Positions 33,259-41,172 of a stretch of 64,000 bases of DNA are shown here, one piece after another. Made by a program: the position numbers and the translations under genes. The stretch's first letter is position 1. Every line of letters starts with the position of its first letter. Source of the DNA: Polaromonas sp. (GTDB lineage Bacteria > Pseudomonadota > Gammaproteobacteria > Burkholderiales > Burkholderiaceae_C). The DNA lies in assembly GCF_029945895.1 (NCBI RefSeq), contig NZ_JAQSDL010000013.1, positions 1 through 64,000 on the forward strand, given 5' to 3'. The notes beneath the pieces are model-generated. The model had not been told where the DNA came from and did not search any database. It was given only the letters and a program-made list of their open reading frames with translations.

Positions 33259-34350
33259 TCAGGGTTTTTCGACTGCGCGCAGTTGCTGGTCGATGAAGTC
33301 ACCGTTTTGCTGGGTGATGCGGCTGCGCACCGGCAGGTAGTCCATGGACGGCGCGAACCAGATTTCGACGGTCTGGTCATAGTCGCGCTGCGGCTTGCGC
33401 GTGAGTTTGAGCGTGGCCGCTTCGCCGGCGGGCAGCTTGAGGGTTTCCTCGGATTCGACGGTGAAGGTCCAGGTGTCGGCCTCGCGCGGGCCAGCGGTGT
33501 AGAGCGACACGCTGGCGCCGACCGGGTAGCTGGCCGGGGCGCCGGCCAGCAGGCTGCCCAGTTGCAGGAAAACACTCAGACGATCCTGCGCGCCGCGCAG
33601 CCAGGGCGCGTCTGGCGTGTTGGCGCTGAAGCTGATCGTGCCCTTGTCGGCCTGAAAATGGGCCGCGCGTTCGCTGCGGGACTTGTCCAGAAAACGCGTA
33701 GGCGCCAGGCCGTCGGCGGTGATGCGCCCGCTGCTGGTCATGCTGCGTGATCCCAGGAACAGGGCGCTGACCACCATTTTGGCGTCATAGGTCTGGCCGT
33801 CCTGCAACCAGTCGAGCTGGGCAAAGGCGCTGTAGTCCAGGTTTTTGGCTCGACCCGTCATCGCGTATTTGAGGCGCACCGAGCCGGGGATGGTCAGGGC
33901 CGTGCTGGCGCCGGGCAGGGGCGGTGGTGTTGGGGGGGAGGTGGGCGCGACCGATTCTGTCGTCGCTGCGGCGGTCTCGGCCGGCGGGCCCGGCAGGTCA
34001 ACCGGGGCGGTGCTGTCAGCGGCTGCAGGTGCTATTGATTCGATAGCTGGTGGCGCTTTTGGTTCGGGGGCTGGGGCCCGATTTGATGGTGAAACAGGGG
34101 CGCGACGCCGGACCGGCTGTGGGCGCACCGGCGGAGCAGCGGGGGCACTGGCCACCGCCGGTTCGGGTTTGATCTCCAGCGTTCGCGTGATGAAGGGGCG
34201 TGGCGCCTTCGCTTGCGGGTCGGGCACCGGCCCCCAGGCTAGCGGCGCCGCCTGCAGCAGCAGGACATGGGCCAGTGCCACGAGCGAGGTCAGGGTGATC
34301 AGGGGTCGCGCCGGCAGCGCGGGTGCCTGCCGGGCGGGCGGGGTGTTCAT
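33259..34350 (-). CDS. DUF3108 domain protein with proline-rich periplasmic linker
   Basis: The protein has 363 residues. ATG 34350 overlaps the IclR gene stop (ATGA). An N-terminal membrane anchor (LITLTSLVALAHVLLLQAAP) is followed by a Pro/Ala-rich linker of about 110 residues and a DUF3108 domain (about 150-355; VRLKYAMTGRAKNLDYSA, MVVSALFLGSRSMTSSGRI, EIWFAPSMDYLPVRSRI). The domain is a periplasmic beta-rich fold of unknown function. Part of the linker (PPAIESIAPAAA) is encoded by a family A repeat. Confidence 0.85.
   Translation of the reverse strand: MNTPPARQAPALPARPLITLTSLVALAHVLLLQAAPLAWGPVPDPQAKAPRPFITRTLEIKPEPAVASAPAAPPVRPQPVRRRAPVSPSNRAPAPEPKAPPAIESIAPAAADSTAPVDLPGPPAETAAATTESVAPTSPPTPPPLPGASTALTIPGSVRLKYAMTGRAKNLDYSAFAQLDWLQDGQTYDAKMVVSALFLGSRSMTSSGRITADGLAPTRFLDKSRSERAAHFQADKGTISFSANTPDAPWLRGAQDRLSVFLQLGSLLAGAPASYPVGASVSLYTAGPREADTWTFTVESEETLKLPAGEAATLKLTRKPQRDYDQTVEIWFAPSMDYLPVRSRITQQNGDFIDQQLRAVEKP
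34031..34090 (+). repeat. Family A element inside the DUF3108 gene
   Basis: The head GCTATTGATTCGATAGCTGG, then CGCTTTT, a spacer and GGGGCTGGGGCC follow the family plan. The gene runs on the other strand, and because the palindrome is 18 bp and in register it still encodes Ala-Ile-Glu-Ser-Ile-Ala. Confidence 0.75.
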
Positions 34351-35222
34351 GCCCCTGTGAATCCCAGATCGGCGGAAAGTTGCCGCGCCGCTGCCGCCAG
34401 GGGCCTGGCCACCGCGCCGTCCCAGGCGGGGTCGAAATTGGCCAGCGAGCCCATCGCCACCATGCCCAGCACCAGGTGGCCGTCGGCGTCGAACACCGGC
34501 GCACAGAATCCGGCCACGCCGGGCAGCAGGGTGTCCACCACGCGTGACAGGCCGCGCCGGCGCACCTCGTCCAGTAACGCCGTGACCTCGGCCATGGTCT
34601 TGGGCACGTCCTTGCGGGCGAGCTTGTGCATGCGTGCCAGTTCGTCCCTGAGCAGCGGCGTCAGGCTGTCCTGGGCGGGCGGCCTGGTCGCCGGGCCTTT
34701 TTTGCTGCGGCTGCCGGCGGGCTGCGCCATGAAGGCGGAGAAACACAGGCCGGTCGCCGAGGACAGCAGGGGCATCACGTCGCCCAGTCGCAAATTGACG
34801 GTCACGGCCTGCGGCGACTCCTCCCAGTGCACGATGGTCGGCCCCTGGTTACCCCACACCGCCAGGGCCAGGGTCTGGCCGATCTGCTCCATCAGCGGCC
34901 CCAGGCGCTGGCGTGCGAGCTTGACGCTGTCCAGGCGCGACAGGGAGGCCAGGCCCAGCTTGAGCGCCGCCGGGCCGAGGTCGTAACGTGTGGTGCCCGG
35001 GTCTTGCGTCACCAGCTGAAGCCGCTGGAAACTCACCAGGTAGCGGTGCGCCTTGGCGGCGCTCATGCCGGCAGCAAAGGCGAGGTCGCGCAGCATCAGC
35101 GCGCCCGGCGAGGCGCTGAGCACCTGCAGCAGACTGAAACCAACCTCCACCGACTGGATGCCGGCGCGCTGGGCGGGCAGGCTGGAAGGCGATGCGGCGG
35201 GGGCGGTTTTGCGCTCTTTCAT
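34347..35222 (-). CDS. IclR family transcriptional regulator
   Basis: The protein has 291 residues. An N-terminal winged helix (VEVGFSLLQVLSASPGALML, then AGMSAAKAHRYLVSFQRLQL) precedes the IclR effector domain (LGPAALKLGLASLSRLDSVK, LPGVAGFCAPVFDADGHLVL, GMVAMGSLANFDPA). A loop at about 160-180 (AGSRSKKGPATRPPAQDS) is longer than usual. It diverges from the FAH-family hydrolase gene with a 113-bp shared region and probably controls it. The effector is likely an aromatic or short organic acid, which is inference. Confidence 0.93.
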   Translation of the reverse strand: MKERKTAPAASPSSLPAQRAGIQSVEVGFSLLQVLSASPGALMLRDLAFAAGMSAAKAHRYLVSFQRLQLVTQDPGTTRYDLGPAALKLGLASLSRLDSVKLARQRLGPLMEQIGQTLALAVWGNQGPTIVHWEESPQAVTVNLRLGDVMPLLSSATGLCFSAFMAQPAGSRSKKGPATRPPAQDSLTPLLRDELARMHKLARKDVPKTMAEVTALLDEVRRRGLSRVVDTLLPGVAGFCAPVFDADGHLVLGMVAMGSLANFDPAWDGAVARPLAAAARQLSADLGFTGA

Positions 35223-35335
35223 GGAATTCGACTAAAATTGAAAATTACATTTAGGTAAACTGATTTCACTTATCGTAACTCCAATTTCCTGCCGCGATCC
35301 GTCGCCGTGCTTCCCATCATCCCCGAAGGAACCCC

Positions 35336-36352
35336 ATGAAACTCGCAACCTATAAAGATGGCTCACGTGACGGCCAGCTGGTGGTCGTCTCACGCGACCT
35401 GTCGACGGCCCATTATGCGACGGGCATCGCCACCAAATTGCAGCAGGTGCTCGACGACTGGAACTTCCTCGCCCCGCAATTGCAGGACCTGTACGAGACG
35501 CTGAACAACGGCAAGGCACGCCACGCGTTTCCGTTTGAGCCGGTGCGCTGCATGGCGCCGCTGCCGCGCGCTTACCAGTGGGCTGATGGTTCGGCCTACA
35601 TCAACCATGTGGAGCTGGTGCGCAAGGCGCGCGACTCCGAGGTGCCCGACAGTTTTTACAAGGACCCGCTGATGTACCAGGGCGGCAGCGACGACTTCAT
35701 CGGCCCCTGCGACGATGTGGTCTGCCCCAGCGAGGACTACGGCATCGACTTTGAGGCCGAAGTGGCGGTCATCACCGGCGACGTGCCCATGACCAGCACG
35801 CCCGAGCAGGCGCTCGAAGGCATACGCCTGGTGATGCTGGCCAACGACGTGAGCCTGCGCAACCTGATCCCCAACGAGCTGGCCAAGGGTTTCGGTTTTT
35901 TCCAGAGCAAGCCGGCCACGGCCTTCAGCCCGGTGGCGGTCACCCTGGACGAACTCGGCGACGCCTGGGACCACGGCCGCCTGAACCTGACCGTGCAAAG
36001 CACCTGGAACGGCCGCAAGGTCGGCATGTGCGACGCTGGTCCGGAGATGACCTTCCACTTCGGCCAGTTGATCGCCCACATCTGCAAGACCCGCAACGTG
36101 CGCGCCGGCTCCATCATCGGCTCCGGCACCGTCAGCAACAAGGGTGTCGAGGTCAAGGGCAAGACCGACTGGCCCAAGGGCTACAGCTGCATCGCCGAGA
36201 AGCGCGCGATCGAGACCATCCAGGACGGCAAGCCCTCAACGGCTTTCATGAAATACGGCGACACCATCCGTATTGAAATGAAGGGCAAGGACGGCGAGCT
36301 GATTTTCGGCGCGATCGAGCAGAAGATCGTTCCGGCCGTACCGGTCAAGTAA
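35336..36352 (+). CDS. Fumarylacetoacetate hydrolase family protein
   Basis: The protein has 338 residues, with AAGGAA before the ATG. The FAH fold carries the metal-site glutamates/aspartate in YGIDFEAEVAVITGDVP, then VMLANDVSLRNLIPNELA, GFFQSKPATAFSPVAVTLDE and GSIIGSGTVSNKGVEVKG. The N-terminal arm (about 1-110) is of the kind seen in FAH itself and in related 2-keto-4-pentenoate hydratases. The likely role is C-C bond hydrolysis late in an aromatic catabolic pathway. The pathway partners are not in the window. Divergent IclR control is typical of such genes. Confidence 0.92.
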   Translation: MKLATYKDGSRDGQLVVVSRDLSTAHYATGIATKLQQVLDDWNFLAPQLQDLYETLNNGKARHAFPFEPVRCMAPLPRAYQWADGSAYINHVELVRKARDSEVPDSFYKDPLMYQGGSDDFIGPCDDVVCPSEDYGIDFEAEVAVITGDVPMTSTPEQALEGIRLVMLANDVSLRNLIPNELAKGFGFFQSKPATAFSPVAVTLDELGDAWDHGRLNLTVQSTWNGRKVGMCDAGPEMTFHFGQLIAHICKTRNVRAGSIIGSGTVSNKGVEVKGKTDWPKGYSCIAEKRAIETIQDGKPSTAFMKYGDTIRIEMKGKDGELIFGAIEQKIVPAVPVK

Positions 36353-36372
36353 GGGGCGGGGCTGCGCGCCCC

Positions 36373-36978
36373 TCAGCCTGCAGCGCGCGTCTGCGCGATG
36401 AACAGCTGGATGCCGCGCAGCAGCATCTCGACCGAAATCGCCACCAGGATCAGGCCCATCAATCGCTCGAAGGCCGTCAGCAGACGGTCGCCCAGCACCC
36501 GCTGGATGCGTTCGGCCAGCACCAGGACCACAGCGCACACCGCCATGGTGACGCACAGGGCCGCCACCCACTCCATGCGCCGTGCCGGTGCCTGCGACAC
36601 CAAGAGCAGTACCGTGGCCAGCGCCGAAGGCCCGGCCAGTGCCGGGATGGCCAGCGGCACGATCAGCGGTTCGCCCTGCAGGGGCTCTGCCGCCGGGTGG
36701 CCGCCGGGAAAAATCATGCGCAGGGCGATGAGGAACAGGATCACCGCACCGGCAATCTGCAGTGAGAGTTCGCTCAGGTTCATCAGGCGCAGGAAGCGGT
36801 CGCCGACGAACATGAAGGCCAGCAGCAGCAAAAAGGCGATCAGCACCTCGCGCAGGATCACAAAGGCGCGCCGCTCGGGCGCGACGTGACGCAGCGCATT
36901 GGCAAAAATCGGGATGTTGCCCAGCGGATCAGTGATCAGGAGCAGCAGGATCGTGGCCGAGGCAAAGGTGTAGGTCAC
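36373..36978 (-). CDS. MarC family integral membrane protein
   Basis: The protein has 201 residues if started at GTG 36978 or 205 from GTG 36990; the longer start borrows GTG-GGG-GCC from a family B repeat. Six hydrophobic segments are visible, with the family motifs LLLITDPLGNIPIF near the start, AGAVILFLIALRMIFPG, VPLAIPALAGPSALATVLLL and LLTAFERLMGLILVAISVEM. MarC proteins were once linked to antibiotic resistance, but their function is unproven. The gene converges on the FAH gene; a GC-rich hairpin lies between. Confidence 0.88.
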   Translation of the reverse strand: MTYTFASATILLLLITDPLGNIPIFANALRHVAPERRAFVILREVLIAFLLLLAFMFVGDRFLRLMNLSELSLQIAGAVILFLIALRMIFPGGHPAAEPLQGEPLIVPLAIPALAGPSALATVLLLVSQAPARRMEWVAALCVTMAVCAVVLVLAERIQRVLGDRLLTAFERLMGLILVAISVEMLLRGIQLFIAQTRAAG

Positions 36979-36981
36979 TTT

Positions 36982-37091
36982 GGCCCCCACGGTCGTTCGC
37001 TTCGTGCCTGCGGCAGCTCCCTGCCCCTTGCACGGGGAAAGGGTCCGCTGCGCCTGCGGACTGGCGAAGCCAGATCCGCGGCTCCTGCCTG
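36982..37091 (+). repeat. Family B element at the marC start
   Basis: It starts GGCCCCCACGGTCGTTCGCT and carries CTGCCCCTTGCACGGGG in place of the central hairpin, then GGTCCGCTGCGCCTGCGGAC and GGCGAAGCC. It extends from the marC start towards the VOC gene. Unlike the other copies it touches a start and not a stop codon. Confidence 0.7.
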
Positions 37092-37131
37092 ATGGAAGAG
37101 GTCTCGCGGCGGCGTGTTCACCGGCCCATCC

Positions 37132-37545
37132 TCATGACGCGTAAATGGCGTCCAGGTCGCGGAAGCCCTTGATCTCCAGCGGGTTGCCAAAGGGGTCGCA
37201 AAAGAACATGGTCCACTGCTCGCCCGGCTGGCCTTCAAAACGCACCTGCGGCTCGAACAGGAAGTCGGTGCCGGCGGCCTGCAGGCGCTTGGCCATGGCC
37301 TGCCAGTCGGGCAGGCCCAAGACCAGCCCGAAATGCGGCATGGGCACCAGTGTGTCGCCCACATGGCCGGTGCGTTCGGTTTTGAAGGGCTGGCCCAGGT
37401 GCAGCGAGAGCTGATGGCCCATGAAGTCGAAATCGACCCAGCTCTCGGTACTGCGGCCTTCGGCGCAACCGAGCACGCCGCCGTAAAAACGGCGGGCCTC
37501 GTCGAGATCGGTGACATTGAAGGCGAAATGAAACAGGCTGCGCAT
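37132..37545 (-). CDS. VOC family (glyoxalase/dioxygenase fold) protein
   Basis: The protein has 137 residues. Paired beta-alpha-beta-beta-beta modules show FHFAFNVTDLDEARRFYGGV, then HFGLVLGLPDWQAMAKRLQA and MFFCDPFGNPLEIKGFRD. Metal ligand positions (first His in FHFAF, second His in HFGLV, Glu in PLEIKG) are consistent with a metal-dependent member. The specific reaction cannot be told. It lies upstream of marC in the same orientation, with a family B element between. Confidence 0.88.
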   Translation of the reverse strand: MRSLFHFAFNVTDLDEARRFYGGVLGCAEGRSTESWVDFDFMGHQLSLHLGQPFKTERTGHVGDTLVPMPHFGLVLGLPDWQAMAKRLQAAGTDFLFEPQVRFEGQPGEQWTMFFCDPFGNPLEIKGFRDLDAIYAS

Positions 37546-37605
37546 CCGGTCAAGGATAGCAGCCTGTGTGCCGCCGGGTGGTGTTCCGGCGAAAAAATCC
37601 TGCGC

Positions 37606-37980
37606 TCAGACGGTCGAAGGATCGGCCGCCATGTTGTCGAACTTCCTGAAGTACTGACGGGCCAGCGCAACCAGCTGGGCGTCGCTCGGGTGGTCGGCGG
37701 CTACCGAGTCCACTACAGCGTCAGCCACCGCCGGCAGGTGGCTGCTGCACCAGTCGCGGAACTGGTTGCGCACCAGACCGGGGCCGGTGAGCAGCACTTC
37801 GTGCGTGCCGTTCAATGCCCGGGCAACGTCGGCAAAAAAGGTGGCGCTGTCGTCGGCCTTGCCCTGGTGTTTGTGGTGCGAGCGCGACTTGATGCGCTGG
37901 GCTTCCATGTGTTCGCGGTCAAACATCACCACATGGGCTTCGGACTGGTCGATCCAGACAACGGCGTGAAAAGTGCTCAT
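37606..37980 (-). CDS. Hypothetical protein resembling eRF1-like 'translational machinery' proteins
   Basis: The protein has 124 residues, with AAAGGA before the ATG. It starts MSTFHAVVWIDQSEAHVVMF and contains FFADVARALNGTHEVLLTGP and LVRNQFRDWCSSHLPAV, a pattern like bacterial proteins with an eRF1 domain 3-like fold. The role is unknown. It is followed after 31 bp by the DksA-type gene start region on the same strand order, so a shared stress or ribosome-linked function is possible but unproven. Confidence 0.75.
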   Translation of the reverse strand: MSTFHAVVWIDQSEAHVVMFDREHMEAQRIKSRSHHKHQGKADDSATFFADVARALNGTHEVLLTGPGLVRNQFRDWCSSHLPAVADAVVDSVAADHPSDAQLVALARQYFRKFDNMAADPSTV

Positions 37981-38011
37981 GAAATCCTTTGAAGAAAAAA
38001 GAAAAAGGGGC

Positions 38012-38380
38012 TCAGGCCGGACGGGTTTGCTCGGCCTTTTCCTGGCAGGCGATGCAGCGCCACGCTTCGGGGCTCGCCTGCAGCCTGGCGGCAGGGATGG
38101 TCACGCCGCAGTCGGTGCATTTTCCGTAGGTCCCGGCTTCGATGCGGGCCAGTGCCGTGTCGATGGCGGCGAGTTCGGCTGTCTCGCGCTCGCCCAAGGC
38201 GAACTCGAGTTCGCGTTCGGTGGCCACCTGGGCACGCGAGTCTTCGGGCTGGCCAAAATGGTCAGCGGCGGCGTCAGCGCGGCTGACGGTTCCGCCACGC
38301 TGCGCCGCGATCTGTGCGAGCAGGGCAGTGCGCATGCCCAGCAATTGCTTCTGGTAGGGTGCGCTGTGTTGTTTGTCCAT
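38012..38380 (-). CDS. DksA/TraR family zinc-finger protein
   Basis: The protein has 122 residues from ATG 38380, with AAGGAA 6 nt upstream. A coiled-coil region (about 10-80; LLAQIAAQRGG, ELEFALGERETAELAAIDTA) leads to ALARIEAGTYGKCTDCG and CIACQ, giving the C-x2-C...C-x2-C zinc finger of DksA/TraR proteins. It is shorter than DksA (about 150), so a YbiI/TraR-like relative is likely. Such proteins enter the RNA polymerase secondary channel; whether this one acts with ppGpp is unknown. Confidence 0.88.
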   Translation of the reverse strand: MDKQHSAPYQKQLLGMRTALLAQIAAQRGGTVSRADAAADHFGQPEDSRAQVATERELEFALGERETAELAAIDTALARIEAGTYGKCTDCGVTIPAARLQASPEAWRCIACQEKAEQTRPA

Positions 38381-38518
38381 GGGGTTCCTTCTTGTCTTGT
38401 ACTCATCTCCATCATGCGCCATGGCGTCATGGCCCCGGTTGATGAATGTCAAGCGGTCGGGGCCTGATCTGTGCAGGGCACAATTCAGGCATTCCTTTTG
38501 CCCCCTGACGGAGACACC

Positions 38519-39340
38519 ATGACGGCCCAGACGATGGATTACAGCGCCTACCAGACCCTTCACATCACGCGCCGCGGTGCCGGCGGAGCGGTGCTGGACA
38601 TCCAGATGAAAGCACTCAACGGCAAATTGCCGACGGCCGGCCATGACGGCCACCGCGAACTCGCGCAGATCTGGCGCGACGTGGGCAGCGACGACTCGGT
38701 GCGCTGCGCCGTGTTGCGCGGCGAAGGCCTGGGTTTTTCCGGCGGCGGTGACCTCGCGCTGGTGCAGGACATGGCCGACGACTTTGCCACCCGCACCCGC
38801 GTCTGGAAAGAGGCGCGCGACCTGGTCTACAACGTGATCAACTGCGACAAACCCATTGTCAGCGCCTTGCATGGGCCGGCGGTGGGCGCCGGGCTGGTGG
38901 CGGGGCTGCTGGCCGACATTTCGATTGCCGCGAAAAGCGCGAAGATCGTCGATGGCCACACGCGCCTCGGTGTGGCCGCCGGTGACCATGCGGCCATCAT
39001 CTGGCCCCTGCTGTGCGGCATGGCCAAGGCCAAGTACTACCTGATGCTGTGTGAGCCGATCAGCGGCGAGGAGGCCGAGCGCATTGGACTGGTTTCCCTG
39101 GCTGTCGACGAAAACGAGCTGTTGCCCAAGGCCTATGAGGTCGCCGACCGCCTGGCCGCCGGCTCGCAAACCGCCATCAGCTGGACGAAGTACGCGCTCA
39201 ATAACTGGCTGCGCCAGGCAGGCCCGGCTTTCGACGCCTCGCTGGCGCTGGAGTTCATGGGTTTTGCCGGCCCCGACGTGCGCGAAGGTGTGGCCAGCTT
39301 GCGTGAGCGCCGTCCGCCTTCCTATGCACCCAAAACCTGA
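38519..39340 (+). CDS. Enoyl-CoA hydratase/isomerase family protein
   Basis: The protein has 273 residues from ATG 38519 (GGAG 7 nt upstream). Crotonase-fold motifs are [20 protein letters not shown] (first oxyanion loop), [20 protein letters not shown] (second) and [20 protein letters not shown]. The second catalytic glutamate position of classical hydratases reads [14 protein letters not shown], so the chemistry may differ (isomerase, thioesterase or decarboxylase). It stands alone; a family A element begins 3 bp after its stop. Confidence 0.9.
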   Translation: MTAQTMDYSAYQTLHITRRGAGGAVLDIQMKALNGKLPTAGHDGHRELAQIWRDVGSDDSVRCAVLRGEGLGFSGGGDLALVQDMADDFATRTRVWKEARDLVYNVINCDKPIVSALHGPAVGAGLVAGLLADISIAAKSAKIVDGHTRLGVAAGDHAAIIWPLLCGMAKAKYYLMLCEPISGEEAERIGLVSLAVDENELLPKAYEVADRLAAGSQTAISWTKYALNNWLRQAGPAFDASLALEFMGFAGPDVREGVASLRERRPPSYAPKT

Positions 39341-39343
39341 TTT

Positions 39344-39408
39344 GCTACTGATTTAATAGCGTTTTGCGCACATCAGGCAAGGGCTCGCGGCTGATTTTTA
39401 TTGAAGCT
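39344..39408 (+). repeat. Intergenic family A element
   Basis: The head GCTACTGATTTAATAGC is followed by TTTTGCGC, a spacer, CAAGGGCTCGCGGC and an ATTTTTATTG tail. It lies directly after the enoyl-CoA hydratase gene. Confidence 0.8.
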
Positions 39409-39582
39409 TTGGCTGAGGCGGCCAGGCGGGGCAGGTGACCTGGGGGGATGCGATGCGCCGGCTGGAGGCAGAAAAACGGGTTGACGCGCCGCCCCGACCC
39501 TGCACAATGAAAGCACCGTGAACCGCAAGTCAGTGCAATGCCGCGGGACTTCGGGCACTTCCTACAACATCAGGAGACAACC

Positions 39583-40434
39583 ATGAGCGACGCAGACAAC
39601 CCTTCTTTTGCCGGGTTCGGCAAACTGGTCCCGGGCTTTGATTTCCTGCAGAACCTTGCCAAGCAGGCGGCCGGCAGCGCGTCGCAAAGCATTCCCCAGC
39701 TGCCCAACCTGGGCAACTGGGTCGCGCCGACGCTCAATGTCGAGGAGCTCGACAAACGCATCGAGGAGCTCAAGGCGGTCCAGTTCTGGCTGGACCAGAA
39801 CGCGATGGCGCTCAAGGCCACCATCCAGGCACTGGAAGTGCAGAAGATGACCCTGGCCACGCTCAAGGGCATGAATTTCAACATGGGCGATGTGGCCAAT
39901 GCCTTCAAGCTCAAGGTCGCCGACACGGTGGCGGGCGGGGTGCAGAAAGTGGCCGACAAAGCCAAGACGTTCTCGGGGCTGGAGGTACCTCCCACCAGTT
40001 ACCAGAACAGTGAGACGGCCGCGAAGGCCAAAGCCACGAAGCCCAAGGCTGACAAAGCCGCCGCGCCGGCGCCTGGCGTGGTCGACCCCATGCAGTGGTG
40101 GGGGGCGCTGACGCAGCAGTTCCAGAACATCGCCACCACGGCCATGCAGGACGCCGCCAAAAAAACCGCCATGAGCACGACGAAAAACATGGCCGCCGGA
40201 TTGGCCAAGGATGCGATGAAAACCGCCACCGGCATGGCCACCGACCTGGCCAAGGGCATGGCCAGTTCCGCTGGAAAGACGGTGGCCCGGGGCGCCCGCT
40301 CTGCGATGGACAGCGCTCTGCGCAGCAGCCAGGCCTGGCCCACCCCGGCGGCGGCCAAAACCGCGGCAGGCGCCAAACCCAAGCCGAAAGCCAAGGCGCC
40401 GGTGCGCAAGGTGGCGCGCAAGACCACGCGTTGA
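39583..40434 (+). CDS. phaM: PhaM family polyhydroxyalkanoate granule multifunctional protein
   Basis: The protein has 283 residues from ATG 39583 (AGGAGA upstream). The N-terminal conserved block (FGKLVPGFDFLQNLA, WVAPTLNVEELDKRIEELKA, QFWLDQNAMALKATIQALEV) is that of PhaM. The C-terminus (about 240-283) is a histone-like Ala/Lys/Pro tail with KPKPKAKAPVRKVARK. In Ralstonia eutropha PhaM activates PHA synthase and ties granules to the nucleoid through such a tail. No pha synthesis genes are in the window. The middle helices (AGLAKDAMKTATGMATDLAK) are amphipathic. Confidence 0.88.
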   Translation: MSDADNPSFAGFGKLVPGFDFLQNLAKQAAGSASQSIPQLPNLGNWVAPTLNVEELDKRIEELKAVQFWLDQNAMALKATIQALEVQKMTLATLKGMNFNMGDVANAFKLKVADTVAGGVQKVADKAKTFSGLEVPPTSYQNSETAAKAKATKPKADKAAAPAPGVVDPMQWWGALTQQFQNIATTAMQDAAKKTAMSTTKNMAAGLAKDAMKTATGMATDLAKGMASSAGKTVARGARSAMDSALRSSQAWPTPAAAKTAAGAKPKPKAKAPVRKVARKTTR

Positions 40435-40494
40435 ACCCCCGCCGCGCCGGTGGCCGGCTGGCAGGCATCTGAAAGAAAGCGAGAAAGCGTTCCC

Positions 40495-41136
40495 ATGTAC
40501 CGTCTTCATGGTTTTTGCCAGTCGGGCAACACCTTCAAGGTGGCTTTCCTGCTGCGCGCCCTGGGCCAGTCCTGGGAGCCGGTTTTTGTGGATTTCATGG
40601 AGGGTGTCACGCGCACCGGGCCCTGGCGCGCGCAGACCAACGAGATGGGCGAGGCCCCAGTACTGGAGGACGGGACGCGCCGCCTCACGCAGTCGGGCGT
40701 CATTCTGGGCTACCTCGCGAAAAAACACGGCGCGTATGACGGCGCCACGGAAGACGACCGGCTGGAGGTGCTGCGCTGGCTGTTTTTCGATAACCACAAG
40801 TTCACCAGTTACTTCGCCACCTACCGCTTCATGAAGGCCTTCGGCCCCGCCGCGCCCGACCCGGCCGTGATGGCCTGGCTGCGCGCGCGGATGGACGCCG
40901 CCTTTGCCATCGTCGACAAACATCTGGCCACACGCGAGTGGATGGTCGGCGGGGTCGCCACCATCGCCGACTTCTCGCTGTCCGGTTATCTTTTCTACCC
41001 GCTGGAGGAAAGCGGCTACGAAGTCGCTGGGCGATACCCGCACATCGAGGCATGGCTTGCGCGCCTGCGCGGGCTGCCCGGCTGGGCCTCGCCTTACGAT
41101 GTGCTTCCCGGAGAGCGACTGCTGCCCAAGTGGTGA
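40495..41136 (+). CDS. Glutathione S-transferase family protein
   Basis: The protein has 213 residues from ATG 40495. A thioredoxin-fold N-terminal domain (YRLHGFCQSGNTFKVAFLLR, EMGEAPVLEDGTRRLTQSGV with the cis-proline and the Gln-Ser glutathione site) is followed by an all-helical C-terminal domain (WMVGGVATIADFSLSGYLFY, the conserved Asp of the N-capping box). It is probably a cytoplasmic beta or theta-like GST. The substrate is unknown. It is transcribed in the same direction as phaM and the FIST gene. Confidence 0.92.
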   Translation: MYRLHGFCQSGNTFKVAFLLRALGQSWEPVFVDFMEGVTRTGPWRAQTNEMGEAPVLEDGTRRLTQSGVILGYLAKKHGAYDGATEDDRLEVLRWLFFDNHKFTSYFATYRFMKAFGPAAPDPAVMAWLRARMDAAFAIVDKHLATREWMVGGVATIADFSLSGYLFYPLEESGYEVAGRYPHIEAWLARLRGLPGWASPYDVLPGERLLPKW

Positions 41137-41172
41137 GGCAGATCGCCAGTGCCAACCTGTCCTGACAAGCCC

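Noticed and set aside
36352-36373. AGGGGCG...CGCCCCT hairpin between the FAH gene and marC as a terminator
   Set aside because: The stem is good, but no T-tract follows on either strand and it touches the marC stop codon, so terminator function is not supported.
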